This document shows, one piece after another, positions 1 through 8,403 of a stretch of 64,000 nt of DNA. The number at the start of each line of letters is the position of its first letter. Position 1 is the first letter of the stretch. The notes under the pieces were generated by a model. It made no database searches. It saw only the letters and a list, made by a program, of their open reading frames with translations, and was not told the origin of the DNA. Source of the stretch: SIG455 sp045646385 (lineage in GTDB: Bacteria; Bacillota; Clostridia; UMGS1810); assembly GCA_045646385.1 (NCBI GenBank), contig JAZRKQ010000037.1, forward strand, positions 1 through 64,000, read 5' to 3'. The position numbers and the translations under genes were made by a program.

Positions 1-377
<377 letters not shown>

Positions 378-538
378 AAATTATTGTAAGCTCTCATAGC
401 TCAAAATTCTGTCTGACTTTACTAATTATAAAGTGCATTTTTAAAACTCTTTGGACTTTCAAAAAGTCCCGCTTTTTTATGCTGTTCATTTTTCAAAGAT
501 CAATTCCGCCGCTCGCTCTTTTCCCGAGCGACTTGATT

Positions 539-567
539 ATTGTACCACATCCACTTTCCTTTGTCAA
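539..567 (-). promoter_or_regulatory. rRNA promoter P1 (proximal), sigma-A consensus
   Basis: On the minus strand TTGACA (567-562) is followed after exactly 17 nt by TACAAT (544-539). Transcription would start near 532, about 155 nt before the mature 16S end. Confidence 0.85.
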
Positions 568-634
568 CACTTTTTTTCAAGTTTTTTTAACTTTTTTTGA
601 ATGTTGAAAACGTGGTTTTCCGTGGTGCTTTACT

Positions 635-664
635 AATATATCACACACCATTCATATCTGTCAA
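635..664 (-). promoter_or_regulatory. rRNA promoter P2 (distal), sigma-A type
   Basis: A second minus-strand TTGACA (664-659), an 18 nt spacer and TATATT (640-635) lie about 97 bp upstream of the first promoter. Tandem promoters are usual for Firmicute rRNA operons. Confidence 0.7.
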
Positions 665-740
665 CATCTTTTTTTCAATTTTGTTAAAATGTATTAACAA
701 ACTGCTTTTTTTTACATTTTATACTTACATTTATACAAAA

Positions 741-763
741 AAGCGGAGAAACAAACTCCGCTT
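741..763. terminator. Intrinsic terminator after aroF
   Basis: AAGCGGAG pairs with CTCCGCTT around a short loop, with A-tracts on the left and right so that it can work in both directions. It lies directly after the aroF stop codon on the minus strand. Confidence 0.85.
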
Positions 764-772
764 TTAAAAAAA

Positions 773-1783
773 TTACATTTTTTTACCTTCAAACTCAGCG
801 CGTTTTTTAATATCACACATCAGTTTATCAAAGTTTGCAGGTGTTAATGACTGGTCACCATCACAAAGTGCACATTCAGGGTTATTGTGTACCTCTATAA
901 TAAGACCATCTGCACCTGCAGCAACAGCCGTTTTGGAAAGAGGCTCAACAAGCCACGAAACACCTGATGCATGGCTGGGGTCTATAATAACAGGAAGATG
1001 AGAAAGTTTTTTGAGTAAAGGAACTGCCGTTATATCAAGAGTATTTCTTACGATGGTTTCAAATGTTCTGATACCACGTTCACAAAGAATAACGTTATTA
1101 TTTCCACTTGCCATAATATATTCGGCACTCATCAAAAATTCTTCAATAGTATTTGCCAATCCACGTTTTAAAAGTATAGGTTTATCGCTTTTTCCAAGTT
1201 CTTTTAAAAGTTGGAAATTCTGCATATTTCTTGCGCCAACCTGAATAACATCGACATCGGCAAACAAATCAATATGCTCAATACCCATAATTTCTGTTAC
1301 GATTGGCAAGCCTGTTGCTTTTTTAGCCTCTAGCAAAAGTCTGATACCCTCTCCATGCAGGCCCTGGAAAGAATATGGAGATGTTCTGGGCTTGAATGCT
1401 CCCCCGCGAAGAAGTGTTGCACCGCTTTTCTTAACCGCTTCTGCAACCTCTATAATCTGCTCCTCGCTTTCAACCGAGCATGGCCCTGCAATAACGTTAA
1501 AATAACCCTCGCCGATTTTAGCATTACCTACTTCAACAATAGTATCCTCTGAATGGAACTTTCTGTTGGCTGCCTTATATGGTTCACTTACACGTTTAAC
1601 TGTATCTACAATCTCATTAGCGAGTATTGAATCCATATCTACCTTAGATGTGTCACCGATAAGTGCAATAACTGTATCATAATGACCTAAGTTGACATTG
1701 GTAGAGACACCCATAGCGTGAAATTTATCAATAAGTTCAGAAACTTTTTTCTGTGGTGAGTTTTGTTTTAAAATAACAATCAT
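773..1783 (-). CDS. aroF: 3-deoxy-7-phosphoheptulonate synthase (DAHP synthase, type I-beta)
   Basis: This 336-residue enzyme condenses phosphoenolpyruvate with erythrose 4-phosphate, the first step of the shikimate pathway to aromatic amino acids. Residues 1-70 form the small N-terminal ferredoxin-like regulatory domain found in the Thermotoga-type subfamily. The TIM-barrel follows, with the signature IAGPCSVES at 98-106 and the RGGAFKPRTSPYSFQG substrate loop at 126-141. The start is supported by AGGAGG 11 nt upstream (1795-1800). It is monocistronic: a perfect sigma-A promoter precedes it and an intrinsic terminator follows. The N-terminal domain suggests feedback control by Phe or Tyr, as known for that subfamily; the effector cannot be read from sequence. 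Confidence 0.95.
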   Translation of the reverse strand: MIVILKQNSPQKKVSELIDKFHAMGVSTNVNLGHYDTVIALIGDTSKVDMDSILANEIVDTVKRVSEPYKAANRKFHSEDTIVEVGNAKIGEGYFNVIAGPCSVESEEQIIEVAEAVKKSGATLLRGGAFKPRTSPYSFQGLHGEGIRLLLEAKKATGLPIVTEIMGIEHIDLFADVDVIQVGARNMQNFQLLKELGKSDKPILLKRGLANTIEEFLMSAEYIMASGNNNVILCERGIRTFETIVRNTLDITAVPLLKKLSHLPVIIDPSHASGVSWLVEPLSKTAVAAGADGLIIEVHNNPECALCDGDQSLTPANFDKLMCDIKKRAEFEGKKM

Positions 1784-1857
1784 TTGAATTTTGCCCTCCT
1801 TTATACATATATCGGTCGGAAAGCATATCTAAACACTTTTGCAATCGATAATAAAAT

Positions 1858-1886
1858 ATTATACCCCTGCGCAAAAAAAATGTCAA
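1858..1886 (-). promoter_or_regulatory. aroF promoter, perfect sigma-A consensus
   Basis: Minus-strand TTGACA (1886-1881), 17 nt spacer, TATAAT (1863-1858). The start of transcription falls near 1851, giving a leader of about 67 nt with no obvious riboswitch. Confidence 0.85.
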
Positions 1887-1910
1887 CTTTTTTATGTTAT
1901 AAATATTAAG

Positions 1911-1933
1911 AGTCCCGATGGTTCATCGGGACT
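1911..1933 (-). terminator. Hairpin terminator after smpB
   Basis: A perfect 10-bp stem AGTCCCGATG/CATCGGGACT with a GTT loop begins 8 nt after the smpB stop. The following minus-strand tract (CTTAATATTT) is only moderately T-rich. Confidence 0.75.
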
Positions 1934-1940
1934 TTGCACA

Positions 1941-2402
1941 CTATCTGTTATACTCTTTTATCTTTCTGTCTATCTGGCGTTTAGCATCACGATCGGCAAT
2001 AGCATCACGTTTATCATACAGTTTTTTACCTTTAACAAGTGCCAGTTCAATTTTAATTCTTGAACCTTTTAAATACACTTTAAGCGGAACAAGAGAATAA
2101 CCTGTTTCCTTTGTTTTACCAATGAGTTTGCGTATTTCATACTTATGCAAAAGCAATTTACGTTCACGCAATGGGTCGCGATTAAAAATATTTCCTTTTT
2201 CGTAAGGACTTACGTGCATATTATGAAGAATAACCTCGCCGTTCCTCAAATTTGCATAAGAATCTTTGAGATTAACTCCGCCGGAGCGCATAGATTTAAC
2301 CTCTGTACCGACGAGTTCTATTCCGCACTCGTATGTGTCTTCTATAAAATAATCATGATACGCTTTTTTATTTTGAGCAAGTAATTTAATGTTGTCTGCC
2401 AT
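1941..2402 (-). CDS. smpB: SsrA-binding protein SmpB
   Basis: SmpB binds tmRNA and brings it to stalled ribosomes for trans-translation. The protein has the family hallmarks: NKKAYHDYFIEDTYECGIELVGTEVKS near the N-terminus, LHNMHVSPYEKGN in the middle and the basic tail KLYDKRDAIADRDAKRQIDR that enters the ribosomal mRNA channel. The start is taken at the ATG at 2402 (MADNIKLL, 153 residues) because GAAAGG lies 8 nt upstream; a GTG three codons earlier overlaps that site. It starts 5 nt after the rnr stop, the common rnr-smpB arrangement linking trans-translation with RNase R. tmRNA itself is not in the window. Confidence 0.96.
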   Translation of the reverse strand: MADNIKLLAQNKKAYHDYFIEDTYECGIELVGTEVKSMRSGGVNLKDSYANLRNGEVILHNMHVSPYEKGNIFNRDPLRERKLLLHKYEIRKLIGKTKETGYSLVPLKVYLKGSRIKIELALVKGKKLYDKRDAIADRDAKRQIDRKIKEYNR

Positions 2403-2407
2403 AATAT

Positions 2408-4519
2408 TCACCTTTCGTCATCAACTAATACAAAGTCTATCTCGCGCAGAGCAGTATTGACTGAAGCCACCTCTACGCGCACATTGTCACCTATTTTATA
2501 CACTTTTTTATTATGCTCGCCTGTTAAAGTAAGATTTTGTTCATCATATATATAATAATCGTCTTTCAAATCGGCAATACGTATAAAGCCTTCTATAGTG
2601 TTGTCAAGTTCCACAAAAAATCCAAACGACGCAACAGATGAAATAACGCCATCATATTTTTCGCCTATTTTATCTATCATATACTGTGCTTTTTTAAGAT
2701 CTTCAACCTCACGTTCAGCCTCTTGCGCATTTAATTCCATCTCGCTGGAATGAAGTGCCGCCGATGCGGCAAACTGATGCAGTTTATCCTGACGTTGCTG
2801 TGATGGTGTGCTTACAAGATATTCTTTAATGATTCTGTGGATTGCAAGGTCGGGATATCTGCGTATAGGCGATGTGAAATGACAATAATAATTGAATGCT
2901 AATCCGAAATGCCCCATATTTTCAGGAGAGTATTTTGCTTTCATAAGCGAACGGAGCATAACACGGCTGATTATGTTTTCCATAGGTGTTCCGTCTATTT
3001 TATTCAAAAGATTTGCAAATTCTCTGGGTTGAACGTCTTCTCCGCCTTTAATTTTAAACGACATATTACGGAGAAAATCGTTGAACGTTGTCAGTTTTTC
3101 CATAGACGGTTTTTCATGAACACGGTATACAAACGGAGCCTCAAGCCAATAAAAATGCTGCGCAATTGTTTCGTTGCAAATAAGCATAAATTCTTCTATA
3201 ATTCCATGAGCAACTGTCGGACGATATTTATAAATATCCGTCGGCTTACCTTTGTCGTCCAAAACAATTTTTGCTTCAGGAAAGTCAAAATTGATACTTC
3301 CCCTATTTTCCCTCTTCTTTTTTAAAACAGCAGAAAGTTCTGCCATTTGAAAAATTTCTTCCTTTATATATACATACTTATCGGCAAGTTTTTTATCGCC
3401 CTCTAATATAGCCGTAACATCGTCATAAGTCATTCGTTCAACAGTTTTAATAATTCCGCGTTCAATTGAATGTGATTTGACATTACCGTTAAAATCGATA
3501 TCCATAATTACTGAAAGCGTTAGTCTGTCCTCTTTAGGGTTCAGCGAGCATATTCCGTTAGAAAGTTCTTTAGGCAGCATAGGTACAACCCTGTCGGCAA
3601 AATATACGCTTGTTCCTCTTTTGAAAGCCTCTTTATCAAGTGCGCTCCCCTCACGAACATAATGCGTTACATCAGCAATATGAACACTTAAAGTATATCC
3701 GTTTTCTTGTTTTTCCACACAAACAGCGTCATCCAAATCTTTTGCGTCGGCACCGTCTATAGTAAATACTTTTTTACCACGAAAATCCGTTCTACCCTTT
3801 ATATCTTTATCACAAATACTACAATTTAAAGATTTTACTTCCGCTAAAACTGATTTTGGAAAATCTTCGCTTAAATCATACTGCTTCATCACAGAAAGGA
3901 CATCTACTCCGACTTGCGAGGGGAAGCCAAGAATCTCCGTAACTTCACCCTCCGGATTGCGTGTTCCGTCGCCCCACTTAGTGATTTTAACAACAACTTT
4001 GTGCCCGTTTTTGGCATTGAGCGTTTTACTTTTAGGGATAAATATATCATTTGTTATTTTAGTATCATCGGGTATAACAAACGAAAAATTCCGTTCACGC
4101 TCAAACCTGCCCACAATCAAATCATTGTAATGTTCAATAACCCGTATAACCTCACCTTCACGCTTTTTATCTTTTTTACTGCGTGAGGTTATGTTCACAA
4201 GCACAGTATCGCCATTCATAGCGCCGTGAGTAGCAGAAGCAGGAATAAAAACATCGTCATCGCCCTCACAAATTACAAATCCAAATCCACGCTGATTTCC
4301 TCTGTACTTCCCTTTAACAAAGCCTGCACTTTTTGCAGACACATAACGCTTTTTTTTAGTTTTAACAATATCACCGTCTGCTTCCAAAGAAGAAAGAATT
4401 TCAGAAAGTGCGTCAAAATCACTTTCGGGTACGGCCAGAAGCACGGCAATGTCAGCAAATGTGCACGGCACATTTGCCTCGTCGCAAATAAAAGCCAATA
4501 CTTTTTCTTTTCTTTCCAT
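2408..4519 (-). CDS. rnr: Ribonuclease R
   Basis: This is a 703-residue 3'-5' exoribonuclease of the RNB family that degrades structured RNA and takes part in trans-translation quality control. A winged-helix and two cold-shock/OB domains occupy about residues 1-230. The RNB catalytic domain carries DGADAKDLDDAV, whose aspartates bind the catalytic metal, and HFTSPIRRYPDL further on. A C-terminal S1 domain (KIGEKYDGVISSVASFGFFVEL) completes the family layout. The start follows a GAGG site. It is the first gene of the rnr-smpB operon, driven by the promoter at 4571-4599. Confidence 0.97.
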   Translation of the reverse strand: MERKEKVLAFICDEANVPCTFADIAVLLAVPESDFDALSEILSSLEADGDIVKTKKKRYVSAKSAGFVKGKYRGNQRGFGFVICEGDDDVFIPASATHGAMNGDTVLVNITSRSKKDKKREGEVIRVIEHYNDLIVGRFERERNFSFVIPDDTKITNDIFIPKSKTLNAKNGHKVVVKITKWGDGTRNPEGEVTEILGFPSQVGVDVLSVMKQYDLSEDFPKSVLAEVKSLNCSICDKDIKGRTDFRGKKVFTIDGADAKDLDDAVCVEKQENGYTLSVHIADVTHYVREGSALDKEAFKRGTSVYFADRVVPMLPKELSNGICSLNPKEDRLTLSVIMDIDFNGNVKSHSIERGIIKTVERMTYDDVTAILEGDKKLADKYVYIKEEIFQMAELSAVLKKKRENRGSINFDFPEAKIVLDDKGKPTDIYKYRPTVAHGIIEEFMLICNETIAQHFYWLEAPFVYRVHEKPSMEKLTTFNDFLRNMSFKIKGGEDVQPREFANLLNKIDGTPMENIISRVMLRSLMKAKYSPENMGHFGLAFNYYCHFTSPIRRYPDLAIHRIIKEYLVSTPSQQRQDKLHQFAASAALHSSEMELNAQEAEREVEDLKKAQYMIDKIGEKYDGVISSVASFGFFVELDNTIEGFIRIADLKDDYYIYDEQNLTLTGEHNKKVYKIGDNVRVEVASVNTALREIDFVLVDDER

Positions 4520-4570
4520 CTTGAAACCTCGCAGATAATTTTATTACTATGATGCCTTTTTTCAAATAAT

Positions 4571-4599
4571 ATTATACTATTTTTAACTGTAAAGGTCAA
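4571..4599 (-). promoter_or_regulatory. rnr-smpB promoter
   Basis: Minus-strand TTGACC (4599-4594), 17 nt spacer, TATAAT (4576-4571), about 50 nt before the rnr start. Confidence 0.8.
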
Positions 4600-4654
4600 G
4601 AAGAACGCAATGTTCTAAAATTATTTGTTACTACTGCAAAAATCGGCAATTATG

Positions 4655-4702
4655 CCCAATACCTTAATATTATTTTGTATAAAAATTACAAAAGGTTTTG
4701 GG
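4655..4702. repeat. Imperfect inverted repeat between divergent promoters
   Basis: CCCAATACCTT (4655-4665) and AAGGTTTTGGG (4692-4702) pair at 10 of 11 positions around a 26-nt AT-rich spacer. It lies between the rnr promoter and the promoter of the peptide island, so it may be an operator or a structured element. Nothing else is seen in the 313-base gap 4520-4832 apart from these promoters. Confidence 0.45.
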
Positions 4703-4748
4703 TAATTAAAGCACTTTTCACAATTATGTTTTTTATTAAAAAACAGTC

Positions 4749-4777
4749 TTGATTTATTTGACTTTTGATTGTATAAT
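4749..4777 (+). promoter_or_regulatory. Promoter of the putative peptide (RiPP-like) operon
   Basis: TTGATT (4749-4754), 17 nt spacer, TATAAT (4772-4777). The transcript would begin near 4784 and reach the first gene after about 49 nt. No terminator as strong as the one at 10611-10637 is seen before that point, so one long message is possible. Confidence 0.75.
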
Positions 4778-4832
4778 AATTATGTATATTAATATATTTT
4801 TTTATTCTACAACAATGTTCAGGAGAATTCTT

Positions 4833-5102
4833 ATGAAGTTGAAAAGCGGTTTTACATTAAGAGAAATTGCCGGAGATTATATAGTTGTTCCTACCGGTGA
4901 CAACTATCTTGATTTCGGCGCGGTTATTTCTTTAAATGAATCAGGCGCATTTCTTTGGAATCAACTTCTGGAAGAAAAAAATTCTAATGACCTGTCTGCG
5001 GCATTAATGGCTGAGTATGGTATTGATGAAAATACTGCAAATGCTGATACAGCCGATTTTGTAAATCTTTTAAAAGAACACGGTTTGATGAGTGATGAAT
5101 GA
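4833..5102 (+). CDS. PqqD-family protein (RiPP recognition element, lasso B1-like)
   Basis: This 89-residue protein has the size and pattern of stand-alone PqqD/RRE proteins: an N-terminal beta hairpin (GDYIVVPTGDNYLDFGAVISLNES), the hallmark aromatic helix GAFLWNQLLE at about residues 48-57, and a C-terminal helical part ending VNLLKEHGLM. PqqD-type proteins bind the leader of a ribosomal peptide precursor and present it to modifying enzymes. The start at 4833 (MKLKSGF) is chosen because AGGAG lies just upstream, although the frame stays open further 5'. Its stop overlaps the start of the next gene. The likely partner is the small YxxPxL peptide encoded at 8224. Family assignment is firm; partner and role are inferred. 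Confidence 0.88.
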   Translation: MKLKSGFTLREIAGDYIVVPTGDNYLDFGAVISLNESGAFLWNQLLEEKNSNDLSAALMAEYGIDENTANADTADFVNLLKEHGLMSDE

Positions 5103-5580
5103 TAATATTTCTCGAAAATCCATACAGGATTTGGCTCCCGTTATTTACGAAATTGTTTCTGCCGGAGGCTGTGTAAAACTTGAGGTTAAAGGCATTAGCA
5201 TGATGCCTATGCTTAGAAACGAGCGCGACTGCGTTCTTTTAAAAAAAGCAGAAAATCTATTCTTGTACGACGTAGTCCTTTTCAGAAAGGCTAACGGTAA
5301 AATTGCTCTCCACAGGATTGTGGAAATAAATGAAGATACCTACACTATTATAGGTGATAATCAATATAAGTTTGACCGCAATATAAAGCGAGAAAACATA
5401 ATTGCAAAAGCAGTGGAAGTTCATCGTGATTCAAAATGCATAGGTGAAGTAACCATTAGAAATTTCGGTTTTTTTTGGTATAGTACTTACCCTTTGCGGA
5501 ATTTTTTCAGAAGGAGTTTTTCATGGATAAAAAGGCATTTGCCCGATTGTATTCTCTCTCTAAAAAACAAATTCCGCTGA
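5095..5580 (+). CDS. S24/S26-family signal peptidase-like protein (Ser-His type)
   Basis: This 161-residue protein carries the S26 serine motif GISMMPML, with catalytic Ser near residue 35, and the second box ALHRIVEINEDTYTIIGDN, with His near residue 73 and Asp near 88. His in place of the usual Lys is characteristic of the archaeal/ER/SipW-like branch of signal peptidase I. There is no clear N-terminal membrane anchor, unlike most signal peptidases; only a short aromatic stretch FGFFWYSTYP lies near the C-terminus. The ATG at 5095 overlaps the pqqD-like stop, so translation is probably coupled, and the last 58 nt overlap the ABC gene. In this setting the likely substrate is the island's peptide, but that is inference. 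Confidence 0.82.
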   Translation: MNDNISRKSIQDLAPVIYEIVSAGGCVKLEVKGISMMPMLRNERDCVLLKKAENLFLYDVVLFRKANGKIALHRIVEINEDTYTIIGDNQYKFDRNIKRENIIAKAVEVHRDSKCIGEVTIRNFGFFWYSTYPLRNFFRRSFSWIKRHLPDCILSLKNKFR

Positions 5581-7124
5581 TTATCATTCTATGCATAGTT
5601 GGTGCATTAGCCGCCATGTGTAGTATAAGGTTTTCAATAGCATCTAAAAATGTAGTTGATGCCGCAGTACAAAGTACAAATGTTTTAAAAACGATTATCC
5701 CACTCGCAACACTTCTAGTAATCCAGTTGCTGCTGAGTATTGCACATAGTGTGATATATACCGTAGCACATGGTAAGATGCTTATAAATATGCGTAAAGA
5801 CTTTTTCGGCGCTTCTATGCGTAAGGATTATCTTCGCATTTCATCTTATCACTCAGGCGAATTGGTAAACCGTATAAACGGAGACACTTCGATTGTATGC
5901 AACGCAATATTTGATATACTGCCTACTGCAGTTACAGTTGCAGCAAAAATAATATTTGGATTTATCACACTCTACAGTCTGGATAAAACCTTTGCTGTTT
6001 TCTGTTTGGTGCTTGGTCCTGTTATTCTTTTAACGGCAAGCATTTACAGAAAAAAGATGAAGGCTTTACATAAAGAAAGCAGAAAATATGACGGATTGCT
6101 TAAATCTTTTATGCAGGAAAGCGTAAGGAATATCCCGATTATTAAATGTTTTCGAGCAGAAAGTAACATCACCGACCATAGCGAAGATTTACAGAACTCA
6201 CTTTACAAGATTTCTGTAAAAAGGAACTTAATAAGCATAATAGCAACCATTTTCTACTTTGTTACTATGACATCCGGCTATTATATCGCATTGGCATGGG
6301 GTGCTTACAAATTATCCATTGGATTAATGTCTTTCGGCACGTTGGTGGCAATAACGGATCTTGCAGGTCAGATTACTGCACCGTTTAAGACTTTATCCTC
6401 TTTGCTTCCGCAATATTATGCAATGTCAGCATCTATGGAACGTCTTACAGAACTGGATAATATCCCGACGGAAAAAGATGAGGTAAAGAATCTGTCGCGA
6501 GTTGAAAGTATTAATATAGAAAATTTAAGTTTTTCTTACGGCGATACACCTGTATTAGACGGTTTCAACTTAAAGGTCAATCAAGGCGAAATGATTGCTC
6601 TTTGCGGTGAATCCGGTATAGGAAAGAGCACCCTGCTCCACCTTCTTACAGGAGTGTTGCACCCCAAGTCCGGCAGAGTCTACGTTAAAACAACGGATGG
6701 CGAAACGGATTTGGACGAAACTACACGAACGGTTTTTTCATACGTCCCGCAAAGTTCCATGCTTATATCGGGCACTATCGCACAGAACATCTGCTTTACT
6801 CAGCAAATTGATGAAGAGCGAATGATGCAATGTGCGGAGATGGCTTGTATAAAAGATTTTATTATGAACTTGCCAGACGGAGCAAATACCGTTTTGGGAG
6901 AAGAAGGAGGCGGTTTATCGGGAGGGCAGATACAGCGATTGGCAATTGCCAGAGCATTGTATTGCAAAACTGATGTATTGCTGTTAGACGAGGCAACAAG
7001 TGCAATTGACGAAGATACAGAGCAAAAAGTACTCTCTAACATTCGCAAACTGGGTGCTACCTGCATTGTAGTTACCCACAGAAGCACTGCTATAGCAATG
7101 TGTGATAAAACATATTACATATAG
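5523..7124 (+). CDS. ABC exporter, fused permease and ATPase
   Basis: The protein (533 residues) joins a type-I exporter membrane domain (about 1-300, with segments near 17-37, 58-78, 135-155, 160-175, 235-260 and 265-285) to an ATPase domain. The ATPase has Walker A GESGIGKST at about 362-370, signature LSGGQ, Walker B VLLLDEATS and H-loop VVTHR. There is no N-terminal C39 peptidase domain, so leader removal must be done elsewhere, plausibly by the preceding S26 protein. The start is fixed by AAGGAG 6 nt before ATG 5523, inside the end of the peptidase gene. The ATPase stops soon after the H-loop, making it shorter than the usual 570-600 residues. Lasso and other RiPP loci export products with transporters of this kind. 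Confidence 0.9.
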   Translation: MDKKAFARLYSLSKKQIPLIIILCIVGALAAMCSIRFSIASKNVVDAAVQSTNVLKTIIPLATLLVIQLLLSIAHSVIYTVAHGKMLINMRKDFFGASMRKDYLRISSYHSGELVNRINGDTSIVCNAIFDILPTAVTVAAKIIFGFITLYSLDKTFAVFCLVLGPVILLTASIYRKKMKALHKESRKYDGLLKSFMQESVRNIPIIKCFRAESNITDHSEDLQNSLYKISVKRNLISIIATIFYFVTMTSGYYIALAWGAYKLSIGLMSFGTLVAITDLAGQITAPFKTLSSLLPQYYAMSASMERLTELDNIPTEKDEVKNLSRVESINIENLSFSYGDTPVLDGFNLKVNQGEMIALCGESGIGKSTLLHLLTGVLHPKSGRVYVKTTDGETDLDETTRTVFSYVPQSSMLISGTIAQNICFTQQIDEERMMQCAEMACIKDFIMNLPDGANTVLGEEGGGLSGGQIQRLAIARALYCKTDVLLLDEATSAIDEDTEQKVLSNIRKLGATCIVVTHRSTAIAMCDKTYYI

Positions 7125-7144
7125 TACGGTGATGCTTCTCTTAC

Positions 7145-7170
7145 AGCGGCACATACACCGCTAAATTTTT
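7145..7170 (+). terminator. Weak hairpin with T-tract after the ABC gene
   Basis: AGCGG (7145-7149) pairs with CCGCT (7158-7162), followed by AAATTTTT. The stem is only 5 bp, so at most partial termination is expected; it may help set the level of the following secreted-protein gene. Confidence 0.35.
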
Positions 7171-7223
7171 CAGACATCTTTAGTTTTTAAAAAAAGTATA
7201 TATTATTTTAAGGAGGACTAAAA

Positions 7224-8171
7224 ATGAAAAAAGTTTTAGTATGCGCATTAGCGGCATTATTCTTAATGGCTACATGCTTAACCGCTTTTGCAGTGGACTA
7301 CACCACAACCACATCTTACACAACAGATGGTCAACTTACAGTAACAACAAATGTTACTAGTGCTGCAGACAATGAGATGATTACCTACCTTGCTTATAAA
7401 GGTACAGGTGATGCTCCTGAAAAAGATGATGACATCATCTACATCGATCAGAAAACTTGGAATGGCACCGAACTCACATTCGAATACACAACTGATAAAG
7501 CAAATCTTACAGGTGTAAAAGTTAAATCAGGTTCAAGCACTGCTGCTACTGCTACAGATATGGAACTCGGTGCTCGTAAAATTACTGTTAAAGCAGAAGG
7601 TCAGGATGATTATGTGTTCTATCTGCCTGAAACTGTTGGTACACACATTGAAACAACAACTATCACTGTTCCTGAAGGTTACAGTTTAGCGGACGCGGCA
7701 TATGTAGAGGATGTGAACGGTACTGTTACAATTACTGATAATGATGCGTTGATAAACAACACCGAAATCACAGTTGAATTCGTACAAAATGAAGTTGTTA
7801 ACGATCCTACAGTTGATGTTGGTTATGGTAACTCTTTTACAACTACTGAAGGAGAAACCACTAAAGATATACTCACTGTTTTAGCGAAAGTTTCTACTAA
7901 TACTACCGCTTCTGCTGATAATGATGTATGCGGCATTATACTTACAACTGATAAAGCAGCGATTGAGGATACTACAAACATTGATACTGACAAAGCAATA
8001 GCTTACAAAGCAGTGGACAAAAACTCGAACGGTTATTTTGCTGTTCAGTTAGTAAATACAAGTGGTACTATAGAACTTTCTAACTCCACTTACTACGCTC
8101 GTGTATATGCTGTGAACAGTAAAGACGTGAAAAAATATGGTGAAATCATCACTATCGATGCTAAAAATTAA
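7224..8171 (+). CDS. Secreted Thr-rich beta-type protein of unknown function
   Basis: I do not recognise a family. The 315-residue protein begins with a clear signal peptide (MKKVLVCALAALFLMATCLTAFA, cleavage expected after residue 23). The mature part is acidic and rich in Thr, Ser, Asp and Asn, with alternating beta-type patterns (LTVTTNVTS, EITVEFVQN, GYFAVQLVN) and no cysteine cluster or LPXTG anchor. A strong AAGGAGG site and heavy use of GCT, GGT and ACT codons suggest high expression. It sits inside the peptide island between the exporter and the precursor-like peptide, and its signal peptide closely resembles that of the SLH protein at 9270. It may be the surface partner or target of the system, or simply co-regulated. 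Confidence 0.8.
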   Translation: MKKVLVCALAALFLMATCLTAFAVDYTTTTSYTTDGQLTVTTNVTSAADNEMITYLAYKGTGDAPEKDDDIIYIDQKTWNGTELTFEYTTDKANLTGVKVKSGSSTAATATDMELGARKITVKAEGQDDYVFYLPETVGTHIETTTITVPEGYSLADAAYVEDVNGTVTITDNDALINNTEITVEFVQNEVVNDPTVDVGYGNSFTTTEGETTKDILTVLAKVSTNTTASADNDVCGIILTTDKAAIEDTTNIDTDKAIAYKAVDKNSNGYFAVQLVNTSGTIELSNSTYYARVYAVNSKDVKKYGEIITIDAKN

Positions 8172-8223
8172 ATAAAACTTATTTTGTTTAATTATTAAAA
8201 TTTTAACAGGAGGTATTTTTATT

Positions 8224-8400
8224 ATGAAAGCATATGTTAAACCTGCGCTCGAGGTTATCAGTATGAAAACTGCTGAAAACATCGCAGATGACAGCATTAT
8301 TAAAACCATCTATACTAAAGCCGCTGGTCAAACTTCATACGAAACAATGACAACTGCAGAATATAATGAGTCTGCTGATATGGGTCCCGTTAACTCTTAA
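8224..8400 (+). CDS. Putative RiPP precursor peptide with YxxPxL leader and C-terminal Ser
   Basis: A 58-residue peptide preceded by a strong AGGAGG site 9 nt before ATG 8224. It begins MKAYVKPALEVISMKTA, matching the YxxPxL leader motif that lasso-type PqqD proteins bind (Tyr4, Pro7, Leu9) and resembling kinase-modified lasso precursors such as paeninodin. The C-terminal half (TKAAGQTSYETMTTAEYNES... to Ser58) is polar, lacks Cys and ends in Ser, the residue phosphorylated by HPr-kinase homologues in lasso clusters. The kinase-like gene begins 3 nt after its stop. Thr31, Ala33 and Glu40 would satisfy lasso core spacing (-2, +1, +8), but no lasso cyclase is encoded nearby. The reading frame is well supported; the precursor role is inferred. 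Confidence 0.75.
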   Translation: MKAYVKPALEVISMKTAENIADDSIIKTIYTKAAGQTSYETMTTAEYNESADMGPVNS

Positions 8401-8403
8401 TTT

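Larger units (their letters stand above)
378..772. other. AT-rich leader and promoter region of the rRNA operon, no protein gene
   Basis: This 395-base stretch has no credible reading frame. It holds two tandem minus-strand sigma-A promoters (listed separately), a leader with two GC-richer hairpins on the minus strand (GTCGCTCG/CGAGCG around 513-533, and GGACTTTTTGAAAGTCC around 451-470), poly-T/poly-A tracts, and the aroF terminator at its right end. The leader hairpins are probably part of the 16S precursor, but no complementary strand from beyond 16S is available to confirm a processing stalk. Confidence 0.7.

Noticed and set aside
1011..1552. Plus-strand open frames antisense to aroF
   Set aside because: They lack ribosome sites and have no family resemblance, and the opposite strand carries a clear DAHP synthase.
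1784..1940. tmRNA gene near smpB
   Set aside because: The gap is too short and lacks the Ala-tRNA-like ends; it holds only the aroF promoter and the smpB hairpin.
8224..8400. Calling the island a standard lasso-peptide cluster
   Set aside because: No asparagine-synthetase-like cyclase or transglutaminase-like B2 protease is encoded anywhere in the window, so only a lasso-related leader/kinase/exporter set can be claimed.
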